Positions 32,968 to 42,223 are shown, counted from the first letter of the stretch. The stretch: DNA of 64,000 bases from Enterovibrio norvegicus_B (GCF_002876705.1 NZ_MDAG01000035.1:305080-369079); one strand, 5' to 3'. The notes: generated from the letters alone by a model not told the origin. Translations and numbers: made by a program.

Positions 32968-33729
32968 ATGCGTAAGTTCTCCTTGGCGTGTTCGCTTTTC
33001 CTGTCCCTGATTTCGTTTAATGCCTTCGCAGCGCAACCCATTGCCATCATGGGCGCGATGGATGCTGAAATTGAAAAACTACTGCCTGAAATCCAGCACC
33101 GTAAGACGCATACTGTGTCTGCAAATACGTATTACACTGGCGAGATCGCAGGAAAACCTGTGGTGGTAACGCGCTCTGGCGTGGGCAAAGTGAATGCGGC
33201 CATTACAACGTACGTGCTGATTAATCATTTTGATGCTGACAGAATTATTTTTACCGGTATTGCGGGTGCAGCCAGCCCTGAGCTCAATGTCGCGGATGTG
33301 GTGGTGTCTTCTGCACTCGTGCAGCATGACGTTGATCTTACAGTATTTGGTGCGCCGAAAGGACAACTGAGCGGCTACGATGACCGATTCTTTTATGCCG
33401 ACGAAAAGCTTCAGCAATTGGCGCTAGACGCGGCGAAAGCGTCGATCGGCGAGAAGCGCGTGCATCTTGGCGTGATAGCAACAGGTGATCAATTCATTGC
33501 TGACAAAGGCGTGGTGAAAATGCTGCGCGAAGAGTTTGATGCCATGGCGGTTGAGATGGAAGGTGCTGCCGTCGCGCAAGTCACCGACATGTTTGATATC
33601 CCACTGGTAGTTATCCGCACTATCTCCGACAAAGCGGATGGCTCGGCACACATGGTGTATGCAGAAGCGAAGCAAGTGACGGCGGACAATTCCGTGGCGA
33701 TTACGTTGAAGATGATGAATACGCTGTAA
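32968..33729 (+). CDS. exported 5'-methylthioadenosine/S-adenosylhomocysteine nucleosidase
   Basis: The 253-residue protein is a PNP/UDP-type nucleosidase with an N-terminal signal peptide (MRKFSLACSLFLSLISFNAFA, cut before AQP). The mature part (about 232) matches MTAN length. Family motifs are present: AIMGAMDAEIEKL (catalytic acid region), VTRSGVGKVNAA, MEGAAVAQV (substrate-binding Glu) and ISDKADG (catalytic Asp). MTAN cleaves adenine from MTA, SAH or 5'-deoxyadenosine, normally in the cytoplasm. Export implies scavenging of extracellular nucleosides or metabolism of periplasmic SAH-like compounds. The ATG at 32968 is preferred over a TTG at 32953. Confidence 0.88.
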   Translation: MRKFSLACSLFLSLISFNAFAAQPIAIMGAMDAEIEKLLPEIQHRKTHTVSANTYYTGEIAGKPVVVTRSGVGKVNAAITTYVLINHFDADRIIFTGIAGAASPELNVADVVVSSALVQHDVDLTVFGAPKGQLSGYDDRFFYADEKLQQLALDAAKASIGEKRVHLGVIATGDQFIADKGVVKMLREEFDAMAVEMEGAAVAQVTDMFDIPLVVIRTISDKADGSAHMVYAEAKQVTADNSVAITLKMMNTL

Positions 33730-33731
33730 GC

Positions 33732-33762
33732 ACAAAAAAGCGCGGGGGTCGCCCGCGCTGAT
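33732..33762 (-). terminator. terminator of the pse operon
   Basis: The stem AGCGCGGG / CCCGCGCT is followed, on the minus strand, by TTTTTT. It can also weakly end the nucleosidase gene on the plus strand. Confidence 0.75.
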
Positions 33763-33787
33763 TTCTCTGATTAAATGAAATGCTCGC

Positions 33788-34837
33788 CTAATCAATCAAA
33801 TCCCAGTTAAGCGCGGTACCGAACGGAATGTCCGTTTTAGCTGTTTTGCCAACAACATCATCATAGTATTTCGGCGCTAAGCCAAAGCCCGGTCGGACAC
33901 TACGCACGTTATCCGCGGTGAAGGTGTCGCCTGCTTTCATTGGCTGGCTGACATACAGCGAGCGTCGAAACTGCTTGTTGCCTTTCTCTGCTTCTTTGAG
34001 CTGATAACCTGCATGCCCCAGAGCTTGCCATGCGGTGTCAGTATCACGGCATAGCGTCGCGAGTTCATCTGGCTCTAACGAGAAGGTTGAATCTGGCCCT
34101 GGGTCGTTTCGGCTCAAGGTGACATGCTTTTCGATGATCGACGCGCCAAGTGCAACGGCGGTGACAGACACGGTTGTGCCGAGCGTATGATCGGAAAGGC
34201 CGGTAATAACGCCAAAGCGTTCTGCTAAATCTGGGATGGTGCGTAAATGGCTTTGCGAAGCAGGTGCAGGGTAGGCGCTGATGCAATGCAGCAACACCAA
34301 TTCTTGGCACCCATTGTCTTTCGCAGTAGCAACGGCTTCCGCGATTTCTTCATCGTCTGCCATGCCCGTTGAAATGATCATCGGTTTGCCTGTCTGTGCC
34401 ACATAACGAATCAGCGGCAAATCGATGGCTTCGAACGAGGCAATTTTATACGCGGGCGCGTTGAGGTCTTCGAGCAGATCAACGGCAGTAAAATCGAACG
34501 GCGAGGAAAACAGCGTAATGCCCAGTTCGCGTGCTTTATCAAACAGCGGTTTGTGCCAATCGAATGGGGTATGCGCTTCTTGGTACAAATCATAAAGCGA
34601 GCGCCCATCCCAGAGTCCGCCGTGAATTTGAAACTCGTCAGTGCCGCAATTCAAGGTAATGGTATCGGCAGTGTAAGACTGCATTTTTACCGCATCCGCC
34701 CCGGCGTGTTTCGCCATGGCGAGGGTTTGAAAGGCGCGTGCCAACGAACCATTATGGTTCGCCGACATTTCAGCAATGATGTAAGGCTTATGGTCGGGGC
34801 CGATCTTGCGTCCATCGATAGTGATAAATTGCGTCAT
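33788..34837 (-). CDS. pseI: pseudaminic acid synthase PseI
   Basis: PseI condenses 2,4-diacetamido-2,4,6-trideoxy-altrose with phosphoenolpyruvate to give pseudaminic acid. The 349-residue protein has the NeuB barrel (IIAEMSANHNGSLARA, GADAVKMQSYTADTIT, GASIIEKHVTLSR) and a C-terminal SAF antifreeze-like domain (about 285-349). Start MTQFITIDG at 34837 overlaps pseH by four bases. A longer open frame to 34903 lacks support. It is the last gene of pseBCFGHI. Confidence 0.93.
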   Translation of the reverse strand: MTQFITIDGRKIGPDHKPYIIAEMSANHNGSLARAFQTLAMAKHAGADAVKMQSYTADTITLNCGTDEFQIHGGLWDGRSLYDLYQEAHTPFDWHKPLFDKARELGITLFSSPFDFTAVDLLEDLNAPAYKIASFEAIDLPLIRYVAQTGKPMIISTGMADDEEIAEAVATAKDNGCQELVLLHCISAYPAPASQSHLRTIPDLAERFGVITGLSDHTLGTTVSVTAVALGASIIEKHVTLSRNDPGPDSTFSLEPDELATLCRDTDTAWQALGHAGYQLKEAEKGNKQFRRSLYVSQPMKAGDTFTADNVRSVRPGFGLAPKYYDDVVGKTAKTDIPFGTALNWDLID

Positions 34838-35406
34838 AGTGTCTTGCTCTGCTGCGAAGGGACTAGGCGTTGCTCTCTGATACTCGGTTCTTGAGAATGC
34901 CAAGTGTTGATGGTTAACGCGAAATCGACGTAAGTAATGGCGTTCTCGTCGGAGTCATAAGCAATGGCTTCGCCAATTTGTGTAAAGCCAAGCTTGTTGT
35001 GCAAGTGCAGCACTTTCGGGTTAATGGTCAATACGCGGCTAGTAACCTGCTTCAAACTCAGTGTGTCAAAAGCGTGATTCAATGCAGCATGCAGCATGAC
35101 AAGCCCTATGCCAGCAGGCGCATTAGGGGCTTTATAGAATCCCCACTCAGCGCATCCACTGTCTTGATTTATGTCTGTGAACGACACCATGCCGATATCT
35201 TTACCTTCAATACTCACCACGTAAAAGCGCTTCGTTTTATCAAGCTGAACACGTTCAAACCAAGCTGCATGCTCGTCGGGTGTGATCTCGTGGGTGGTGA
35301 ACATTTTCTCACGGGTTTCTGGGGCGTTTCGCCATTGACGAACTGCGTCGAGGTCGGTTTTGGTCATGGCTCTTAGCGATACTGTCGTTGAAGCAACTTG
35401 CGGCAT
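34834..35406 (-). CDS. pseH: UDP-4-amino-4,6-dideoxy-N-acetyl-beta-L-altrosamine N-acetyltransferase PseH
   Basis: This 190-residue GNAT-fold protein (VSLRAMTKTDLDAVRQWRN, IGMVSFTDINQDSGCAEWGFYKAP, GLVMLHAALNHAF, HLHNKLGFTQIGE) transfers acetyl from acetyl-CoA to the 4-amino group of the altrosamine intermediate. Its start overlaps the pseG stop by one base (TAATG). It fits between PseG and PseI in the pathway operon. Confidence 0.9.
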   Translation of the reverse strand: MPQVASTTVSLRAMTKTDLDAVRQWRNAPETREKMFTTHEITPDEHAAWFERVQLDKTKRFYVVSIEGKDIGMVSFTDINQDSGCAEWGFYKAPNAPAGIGLVMLHAALNHAFDTLSLKQVTSRVLTINPKVLHLHNKLGFTQIGEAIAYDSDENAITYVDFALTINTWHSQEPSIREQRLVPSQQSKTL

Positions 35407-36473
35407 TATGAGAAAGCCTCCATCGCATCAACAACGCGGTTAGCTCCGTCACCATCAATGTCTGATTCGGGTAATCGCCAAGGCAAGGTTTCCCAATGTT
35501 CAGCAAGCCATGCAAGCTCATTGGTGTAATAGGCTGGCGTGGTTGCATCGCTGACACCAAGGTAACGATAGAGCCCAGACTTCGTGAGGTGCTCTGCCAT
35601 TTCACGTTGGTTCTCTGCCACGGATACCAGCGTACTTGGTAAGCGTAAGCAGGTGCGTTCGATAGCACTGACCCCGGCACCGCCAAACGCATAGCGAGAA
35701 TGCGCCAGTTCTGTTTCAAACTCGGGCAGGCTTTTTACCAAGGTGACAAAGGTGGGTAACGGTTTTTCGAGTAATTGCGCTTCCCTTGGGTTCGACATGC
35801 CATAAACCAGCACCACTCGAAAGGGCAAACTAGGGAACTGCTGGCAAGCCGAAAGAAGCTTCAAACATTCGCCAGTCGGGTCTGTGCCGCTGAAAAATGC
35901 GATGACTTGGTTTTTGATGTCTTCGTGGCGTGTTTCTCTGAGCGATGCAAAGCTGTCACGCAGTAACGCGAATGTTGGCCCAAGCAATTGCTGACTCGAT
36001 GCAGGAACGAGTGCGTGATAGCGATTTTCGAAATCAGGCCAAGTGTTGTGGTCGAACAAAATCTCGCAGTTATGTTGACGATTGGCGAGATCATCAATGG
36101 CGAAGATCTTTGCGCCTTGTGATTTCATCAACGATTGCCATTGGGTATCCAGCGCATAGTGATCGAACACCACCCAATCAAAAGGTATTTTTTTCAGTGC
36201 TGTTAGGCATTGTTTCGCGTCTTCTTCTTGGCTTACGCCTAACCATTGCTGGTAGTCATTGCGGTCAGAAGTGGCGGTTTCTTCTATCGCCGGCAACGCA
36301 AGGACGGATACGCCTTGCTGACGACAATAATCAATCAGATTGCCCTTTAGTTCGCGACTCAGCATGGTGACGGTGTGGTTGCGTTCAAGGAGCTTTTTCG
36401 CCAGCACCAAGCAGCGCATCACATGGCCAGTACCTATTTGGTTTGAGGCATCAACACGGATAACAACGTTCAC
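35406..36473 (-). CDS. pseG: UDP-2,4-diacetamido-2,4,6-trideoxy-beta-L-altropyranose hydrolase PseG
   Basis: This 355-residue GT-B-like hydrolase begins VNVVIRVDASNQIGTGHVMRCLVLA, with the essential His in GTGHVMRC. It removes UDP from the diacetylated sugar. The GTG at 36473 forms a GTGA overlap with the pseF stop (36470-36472). The longer open frame (to 36524) runs through the pseF end in another frame. Confidence 0.92.
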   Translation of the reverse strand: MNVVIRVDASNQIGTGHVMRCLVLAKKLLERNHTVTMLSRELKGNLIDYCRQQGVSVLALPAIEETATSDRNDYQQWLGVSQEEDAKQCLTALKKIPFDWVVFDHYALDTQWQSLMKSQGAKIFAIDDLANRQHNCEILFDHNTWPDFENRYHALVPASSQQLLGPTFALLRDSFASLRETRHEDIKNQVIAFFSGTDPTGECLKLLSACQQFPSLPFRVVLVYGMSNPREAQLLEKPLPTFVTLVKSLPEFETELAHSRYAFGGAGVSAIERTCLRLPSTLVSVAENQREMAEHLTKSGLYRYLGVSDATTPAYYTNELAWLAEHWETLPWRLPESDIDGDGANRVVDAMEAFS

Positions 36474-37171
36474 AACTCGCCTCGCTGCGAGAGAATCTCG
36501 TAAAGCATTTCGGCGCGCACCCAATCATCGGGCTCATCGATATCCTGAACACGAAAGTGCGGGATTTGAACCGATTTTGAGTGCGGAGCAAAAATGGGTA
36601 GCCCCGAGACAAAGGCGCTTGGTTTGCCCCAATAGAACATGCCCGCATCGTGAAACGCCGGCTCTAAATCTTGTGATCGGGTGGAGAAATGTTCAGGCCA
36701 GAACATTTCCACACTACCTTCATTATTCATGCGAATGCTGCGCTGAATGGGGAAGGAAAAACGCGTGCTGGCAAACGTATATTGGGTGTTGTTTTCAGCC
36801 AGTAAGGCTAACCCTTCTTCAAGGTCTGAAGGGCGGGTAAACGGCACGGTCGCATAAAGACAACACACTGCATCAATAGGACGCTCGTCATGTTCTTCAA
36901 GCCACTCAATCGCATGTTTGATGACATCTAGCGTCGTGGCATGGTCGTTGGCGATATCGGCAGGGCGAACGAAGGGGATTTCTGCGCCGTATTCTTGCGC
37001 GACGTGAGCAATTTCATCGCTGTCTGTGGACACGATAATGCGGTCGAATAACCCTGACTTTTTCGCCACATCAATGGCATAGGCGATAATAGGCTGACCG
37101 ATGAAGGTCTTCAGATTTTTACCCGGAATACGTTTGCTGCCACCACGGGCAGGGATAATACAAACTTTCAT
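36470..37171 (-). CDS. pseF: pseudaminic acid cytidylyltransferase PseF
   Basis: This 233-residue CMP-sialate synthetase-like protein starts KVCIIPARGGSKRIPGKNLK, the CTP-binding motif. It activates pseudaminic acid to CMP-Pse for glycosyltransferases. The order B-C-F-G-H-I places it third, nine bases after pseC. Confidence 0.94.
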   Translation of the reverse strand: MKVCIIPARGGSKRIPGKNLKTFIGQPIIAYAIDVAKKSGLFDRIIVSTDSDEIAHVAQEYGAEIPFVRPADIANDHATTLDVIKHAIEWLEEHDERPIDAVCCLYATVPFTRPSDLEEGLALLAENNTQYTFASTRFSFPIQRSIRMNNEGSVEMFWPEHFSTRSQDLEPAFHDAGMFYWGKPSAFVSGLPIFAPHSKSVQIPHFRVQDIDEPDDWVRAEMLYEILSQRGEL

Positions 37172-37180
37172 ATTGTCCTT

Positions 37181-38347
37181 TTAGCTGATATTCAGCGCCG
37201 ACGAGATAGCGTCAGAAAGCGCTGCCACCACCTGATCTTGTTCGTCTTCCGTCATGTCGAAGAACAAGGGCAAGCTGAGTGCCGCATGGTAATACGCTTC
37301 AGCGACGGGGAATTGTCCCCAATCGAACCCCAACGCTTGATAATACGGCTGGGTATGAACAGGAATATAGTGAACATGCACACCAATACCTTGTTCCCGC
37401 ATCGCATCAAACACGCGACGACGGCAAGAAGGGTCCTCAAGCTGAATCACATACAAATGCCATGCCGAATTACAATCATTGAGCAATGTCGGTGTGGTAA
37501 GTGCTAGAGACGCCAGTTTCTCGTTATAGCGCAGGGCAAGCTGATTGCGTCGTTCAACAAATTCATCAAGGCGGGTGAGTTGAGAAACACCGAGTGCGGC
37601 TTGTAAATCCGTCATGCGGTAATTGAATCCGAGGGATTGCTGCTCGTAGTACCAAGCACCTTGGTTTGCGTCTTTTAACGCTGCGGGGTCACGGGTGATC
37701 CCATGGCTACGCAGGTTTTCCATGGCTTTCGCTAATTCAGCGTCGTTGGTCACCGCCATGCCGCCTTCTGCGGTAGTGACGATTTTTACGGGATGAAAAC
37801 TGAATACTGTGATGTCGCTGTACTGGCAGTTGCCGACATACTCACCTTGGTATGTGCCGCCAATGGCATGGGAGGCATCTTCAATCACGCGAAAGCCGTA
37901 TTGTTTCGCTAAACGGCCAATGGCCGCCATGTCGCAGCTTTGTCCGCACATGTGCACGGCAACTAACAGATCAGGAAGTTGGTTAGCGTGTTCAGCGGCA
38001 ATCAGTTTCTCTTCGAGCTTTTTCGGGCACAAATTGTAATTAGACGGATCGATATCGACAAAGTCGACCCCTGCGCCACAGTACAAGCCGCAGTTCGCGG
38101 AGGCGACGAAGGTATTCGGGGACGTCCACAATCGTTTGCCTGCGCCCAGTCCTAGCGCGAGGCAGGCCAAATGCAGGCTGGATGTGGCGCTGTTTGCAGC
38201 CACGCCAAATGCCGCGCCGACTTTGTTGGCAACGGCCTGTTCGAATTCACCGACCTTTGGGCCTTGGGTGATGAAGTCTGACGACAGCGCATCGACAACG
38301 GCATCAATGTCGGCTTGGCTGATGGTTTGTTTACCGTAAGGGATCAT
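37181..38347 (-). CDS. pseC: UDP-4-amino-4,6-dideoxy-N-acetyl-beta-L-altrosamine transaminase PseC
   Basis: This 388-residue DegT/DnrJ/EryC1-family PLP enzyme has the catalytic Lys in FSFHPVKIVTTAEGGM, about residue 184, after VIEDASHAIGGTYQGEYVG. It aminates the 4-keto product of PseB using glutamate. The start ATG overlaps the pseB stop by four bases (ATGA). Confidence 0.94.
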   Translation of the reverse strand: MIPYGKQTISQADIDAVVDALSSDFITQGPKVGEFEQAVANKVGAAFGVAANSATSSLHLACLALGLGAGKRLWTSPNTFVASANCGLYCGAGVDFVDIDPSNYNLCPKKLEEKLIAAEHANQLPDLLVAVHMCGQSCDMAAIGRLAKQYGFRVIEDASHAIGGTYQGEYVGNCQYSDITVFSFHPVKIVTTAEGGMAVTNDAELAKAMENLRSHGITRDPAALKDANQGAWYYEQQSLGFNYRMTDLQAALGVSQLTRLDEFVERRNQLALRYNEKLASLALTTPTLLNDCNSAWHLYVIQLEDPSCRRRVFDAMREQGIGVHVHYIPVHTQPYYQALGFDWGQFPVAEAYYHAALSLPLFFDMTEDEQDQVVAALSDAISSALNIS

Positions 38348-39339
38348 GATTGCTGCTCAAATTCCAAAATCTGTTCAACATTCAGAAACTCAGGGTTACT
38401 GCCAGAGTGGTATTCGAACCCTTCTGAAACAGGGGTACCTGTTTCACCCAATGGGTTATGGGAATAGTCATAATCTGCGGAGTAGAACTTAATCGTTGGG
38501 CGCATCACGTAGTGATCATCAAACTCCAGTGTGAGATGAGAATCGTCGCTTGGGCACATGATTTCATGCATTTTCTCACCCGGTCGGATACCCACTTCTT
38601 TGATCGGCAAGCCGTTACCATAAGCGGTGGCTAAATCGATGAGGCGAACCGAGGGGATTTTCGGCACGAAGATTTCACCGCCTTGCATGCGAGAGAAGTT
38701 CTTCAAGACAAAATCGACACCTTGCTGCAAGGTGATCCAAAAGCGTGTCATATCTGGGTGCGTCACAGGCAGAGATTCTGCGCCTTCTGCCGCCAGCTTT
38801 TTGAAAAAGGGCACCACTGAACCGCGAGAGCCGACGACGTTGCCGTAACGAACAACCGCAAATTGGGTTTGGCTTTCACCGCGCATGTTGTTGGCAGCCA
38901 CAAAGAGTTTGTCTGAACACAGCTTGGTTGCGCCATAGAGATTGTTTGGGCTGGCGGCTTTGTCTGTGGATAGCGCAATGACCTTGGCAACATTGTTCGC
39001 GATGGCTGCGCGAATGATGTTTTCCGCGCCATGAACGTTGGTCTTAATACACTCCATTGGATTGTATTCGGCAGCAGGTACTTGTTTTAACGCCGCGGCA
39101 TGAATCACAAAATCCACGCCATTCATGGCCTGCATCATTCTGTCGCTGTCTCTTACATCACCGATAAAGTAGCGCATGCAGGGATCATTAAACTCTTGCT
39201 GCATTTCAAATTGCTTGAGTTCATCGCGAGAGAGAATGATAAGACGCTTAGGCTTGTAACGAGCAAGGATAGTGCGGGTATATTTCTTTCCAAAGGATCC
39301 GGTTCCACCGGTGATCAAAATCGACTTGCCGTTAAACAT
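38344..39339 (-). CDS. pseB: UDP-N-acetylglucosamine 4,6-dehydratase (inverting) PseB
   Basis: This 331-residue SDR-fold enzyme begins NGKSILITGGTGSFGKKY (nucleotide-binding loop) and has the FlaA1/PseB segments LSRDELKQFEMQQEF, AALKQVPAAEYNPMECIKTN and STDKAASPNNLYGATK. It catalyses the first step from UDP-GlcNAc with C5 inversion. AAGGA precedes the ATG. As first gene of the operon it defines the pse promoter upstream, in the 150 bases before the his terminator. Confidence 0.95.
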   Translation of the reverse strand: MFNGKSILITGGTGSFGKKYTRTILARYKPKRLIILSRDELKQFEMQQEFNDPCMRYFIGDVRDSDRMMQAMNGVDFVIHAAALKQVPAAEYNPMECIKTNVHGAENIIRAAIANNVAKVIALSTDKAASPNNLYGATKLCSDKLFVAANNMRGESQTQFAVVRYGNVVGSRGSVVPFFKKLAAEGAESLPVTHPDMTRFWITLQQGVDFVLKNFSRMQGGEIFVPKIPSVRLIDLATAYGNGLPIKEVGIRPGEKMHEIMCPSDDSHLTLEFDDHYVMRPTIKFYSADYDYSHNPLGETGTPVSEGFEYHSGSNPEFLNVEQILEFEQQS

Positions 39340-39435
39340 TTCAATCCTTAAGCATTAGTCTCAGTATTTAAAGTAATTTTAACTGATAGCGTCGGATTTC
39401 GTTGGAGAAAAATGCACACACCGTGATTGTCAGGG

Positions 39436-39468
39436 TAAAAAAAGGGCAACCCGCCATGGATTGCCCTG
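39436..39468 (-). terminator. terminator of the his operon
   Basis: AGGGCAA (39443-39449) pairs with TTGCCCT (39461-39467), and on the minus strand a run of T follows. It lies 22 bases after hisI. Confidence 0.75.
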
Positions 39469-39488
39469 ATATTCGATGCGTCTGATGC

Positions 39489-40121
39489 TTACTTATGGCG
39501 TTCTTTTAGCTTGTTCGCCACGTCTTCTAGTGAGAAACCTTGGTCTTGCAGAAGCACCATCAAGTGGTACATCAGGTCTGCGGATTCATTGATCAATTCC
39601 TCCTTATCGCCCGACGTCGCTGCAAGCGCGACTTCAACGCCTTCTTCGCCCACTTTCTGCGAAATACGCTTGGTACCCTTAGCGTAAAGTGACGCAGTGT
39701 AAGATGTAGAAGGATCGGATCCTCGACGGGATGCCAGCACTTGCTCCAATTGATGAAGGAACACCAAAGAAGGTTTGTTCGCGTCGTCTTCGCCGAAGCA
39801 GCTTTCTGTGCCGAGGTGGCAGGTTGGGCCGATTGGATCAACTTGCACCAGCAGGGTGTCTTGGTCGCAATCAAGGTCGATGTGCTTAAGCTGAAGCACG
39901 TTGCCTGAGGTCTCGCCTTTGGTCCAAAGACGTTCCTTGGTGCGCGACCAGAAGGTCACTTGTTCTGTTTCTAGGGTTTTTGCTAGGGCATCTTGGTTCA
40001 TGTAACCCAGCATAAGCATCTGTCCGCTTTTTGCGTTTTGAACAACGGCAGGCACGAGCCCGTCCACTTTGTCCCAATCGATGCGTTCAGCCAGTGCTGC
40101 GTTTCCTTCTGTCTGGCTCAT
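39489..40121 (-). CDS. hisI: bifunctional phosphoribosyl-AMP cyclohydrolase/phosphoribosyl-ATP pyrophosphatase HisIE
   Basis: This 210-residue protein fuses HisI (1-115; MLMLGYMNQDALAKTLETEQVTFWSRTKERLWTKGETSGN, with the metal-binding DCDQDTLL) and HisE (about 120-210; SYTASLYAKGTKRISQKVGEEGVEVALA). The two steps of histidine synthesis follow one another. It ends the his operon and overlaps hisF by four bases. Confidence 0.97.
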   Translation of the reverse strand: MSQTEGNAALAERIDWDKVDGLVPAVVQNAKSGQMLMLGYMNQDALAKTLETEQVTFWSRTKERLWTKGETSGNVLQLKHIDLDCDQDTLLVQVDPIGPTCHLGTESCFGEDDANKPSLVFLHQLEQVLASRRGSDPSTSYTASLYAKGTKRISQKVGEEGVEVALAATSGDKEELINESADLMYHLMVLLQDQGFSLEDVANKLKERHK

Positions 40122-40891
40122 AAGCGAATCTCCACATTTTCTTGTTTTAGGTATTGTTTCAAATCACCAATATTGATGACTTGTTTATGGAAAACTGAAG
40201 CGGCTAACGCGCCATCCACGTTGGCTTTTTCAAATGCATCTTTAAAGTGAACCATTTCACCTGCACCGCCAGAGGCGATCAGTGGTACATGGCACACTTC
40301 ACGGACCATGTTGAGTTGGTCGAGGTCGTAACCGTTGCGAACGCCGTCTTGGTTCATCATGTTCAACACGATTTCGCCAGCACCGCGTTTTTGCACTTCC
40401 TGAACCCAATCTCGGGTTTCCCACTTTGTTGCTTTGGTGCGCGCTTCATCGCCAGTAAATTGATAGACCTGATACTTGCCTGTTTCGCTGTCGAAATACG
40501 AATCGACACCGACGACGATGCATTGCACGCCAAATTTCTCAGCAAGCTCAGTGATGAGTTCTGGGTTAGCGAGAGCAGGGGAGTTGATGGAGATTTTATC
40601 TGCACCAAACTCCAGAATGCGCTTGGCGTCTTCTGCGGTTTTAATGCCGCCTGCCACACAGAAAGGAATGTCGATGACTTCAGCCACACGCGCAACCCAG
40701 CTTTTGTCGACAACACGGCCATCGCTTGATGCGGTGATATCGTAAAACACCAGTTCATCTGCGCCTTCAGCCGCGTAACGCGCAGCAAGGGGGACGATGT
40801 CGCCGATGATTTCGTGGTTACGGAATTGGACGCCTTTCACCACTTGACCATCACGCACATCAAGACACGGAATTATTCTTCTTGCCAGCAT
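40118..40891 (-). CDS. hisF: imidazole glycerol phosphate synthase cyclase subunit HisF
   Basis: This 257-residue beta/alpha barrel has the catalytic Asp in PCLDVRDGQVVKG near residue 11 and Asp in VVGVDSYFDSETG near 130. It uses ammonia from HisH to form imidazole glycerol phosphate and AICAR. It overlaps hisA by 19 bases. Confidence 0.97.
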   Translation of the reverse strand: MLARRIIPCLDVRDGQVVKGVQFRNHEIIGDIVPLAARYAAEGADELVFYDITASSDGRVVDKSWVARVAEVIDIPFCVAGGIKTAEDAKRILEFGADKISINSPALANPELITELAEKFGVQCIVVGVDSYFDSETGKYQVYQFTGDEARTKATKWETRDWVQEVQKRGAGEIVLNMMNQDGVRNGYDLDQLNMVREVCHVPLIASGGAGEMVHFKDAFEKANVDGALAASVFHKQVINIGDLKQYLKQENVEIRL

Positions 40892-41610
40892 GCGAATGCC
40901 TCCTCAGCGGTGAATTTCTCATCCAGCAACGCCCGGCCGACGATAACACCCGCCACGCCAGAGCCTTTCAAGGCTTCAATGTCTGCCAACGAGCCGATGC
41001 CACCGGATGATTGGAATTGAACGCTTGGGTAAGCGGCGCAAAGGTCTTTGTAGAGTTCAACGTTCGAGCCTGCCAGTGTACCGTCTCGCGAAATGTCGGT
41101 GCACAGTACGTGTTTCAAACCAACCTTTAGGAAGTCTTCAAGCAGCGCTTCGATGGTCACGCCTGAGTCTTCTTGCCAGCCAGATACCGCAACAATGCGG
41201 TTGCCGTTGTCGTCGATGTTAATGTCCAGAGCCAAGACGATTTGTTCTGGGCCGTATTTCTCCATCCAGCCTTTCACAATTTCGGGTTGTTTTACGGCAG
41301 TAGAGCCGATAACGACACGCTTTGCGCCCGCACGAAGCAGTTCAACGACATCGCTTTCTTTGCGCACGCCGCCACCGATTTGGATGTTTGCTGGCGTACT
41401 TTCAATCAAGCTGCTGATCATGGAGATTTGACGGGCAGAGGTGTCTTTGGCACCGGTCAAATCGACAAGATGAAGCCAGTTTGCCCCTGCTTTGTGGTAA
41501 AGCGCGAATTGCTCACTCGGGTTCACTTTGTATTCGGTAACTTGTCCGTAGTCACCTTGATAAAGACGAACCACTTGTCCGTCGATCAAATCTAACGCTG
41601 GAATAATCAT
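40873..41610 (-). CDS. hisA: 1-(5-phosphoribosyl)-5-[(5-phosphoribosylamino)methylideneamino]imidazole-4-carboxamide isomerase HisA
   Basis: This 245-residue barrel starts IIPALDLIDGQVVRLYQGDY, with the catalytic Asp of the ALDLIDG motif, and has LCTDISRDGTLAGSN near 170 with the second Asp. Length matches E. coli HisA (245). It lies six bases after hisH. Confidence 0.97.
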   Translation of the reverse strand: MIIPALDLIDGQVVRLYQGDYGQVTEYKVNPSEQFALYHKAGANWLHLVDLTGAKDTSARQISMISSLIESTPANIQIGGGVRKESDVVELLRAGAKRVVIGSTAVKQPEIVKGWMEKYGPEQIVLALDINIDDNGNRIVAVSGWQEDSGVTIEALLEDFLKVGLKHVLCTDISRDGTLAGSNVELYKDLCAAYPSVQFQSSGGIGSLADIEALKGSGVAGVIVGRALLDEKFTAEEAFACWQEE

Positions 41611-41616
41611 CCCTAA

Positions 41617-42213
41617 TTACATCTCCAAGAAGTTTTTGATTAACTGCGCACCGGCTTTGCTTGAACGCTCAGGGTGGAATTGCACGCCATAGTAATTACC
41701 GCTTTGTACTGCGGCGCTGAATGCATGGCCGTAATCGCAACGGCCGATGGTGTAATCACCTTCTGGCATCGCGTAGCTGTGTACAAAGTAGAAGTAGCTG
41801 TTTTCTGGAATGTCTTTAAACAGTGGGTGGTTATCCACGGGTGTCACAGTGTTCCAGCCCATGTGAGGCAGAGGCAAATCGCCCGTATCCATCAATGAGG
41901 TATTGGCAGGAACGTGGCCTAAACAACTGACGTCAGATTTACCTTCTTGGGAGGAATTCCCCAGAAGCTGCATACCAAGGCAAATGCCAAGCAGAGGTTG
42001 TTTTACCTGTTGAACGAGCGCAATCAAGTCGCGCTCTTCAAGGTTTTTCATTGCCTCTGTTGCTGTGCCCACACCGGGCAAGAACAGCTTGTCTGCGTCT
42101 AAGACGACCGCAGGGTCACGACTTATGGTCACGTCGTAGCCCAAACGTTCAATGGCAAAGCGCACTGAGCTCACGTTGGCGCATCCGGTATCGATAATGA
42201 CAATCTTGCTCAT
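41617..42213 (-). CDS. hisH: imidazole glycerol phosphate synthase glutaminase subunit HisH
   Basis: This 198-residue class I amidotransferase has the nucleophile in GICLGMQLLG and the His/Glu pair in VQFHPERSSKAG. It feeds ammonia to HisF. The ATG at 42213 (MSKIVIIDTG) follows GGAGAG and fits the family. A longer open frame to 42267 overlaps hisB. Confidence 0.97.
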   Translation of the reverse strand: MSKIVIIDTGCANVSSVRFAIERLGYDVTISRDPAVVLDADKLFLPGVGTATEAMKNLEERDLIALVQQVKQPLLGICLGMQLLGNSSQEGKSDVSCLGHVPANTSLMDTGDLPLPHMGWNTVTPVDNHPLFKDIPENSYFYFVHSYAMPEGDYTIGRCDYGHAFSAAVQSGNYYGVQFHPERSSKAGAQLIKNFLEM

Positions 42214-42223
42214 TGTTCTCTCC

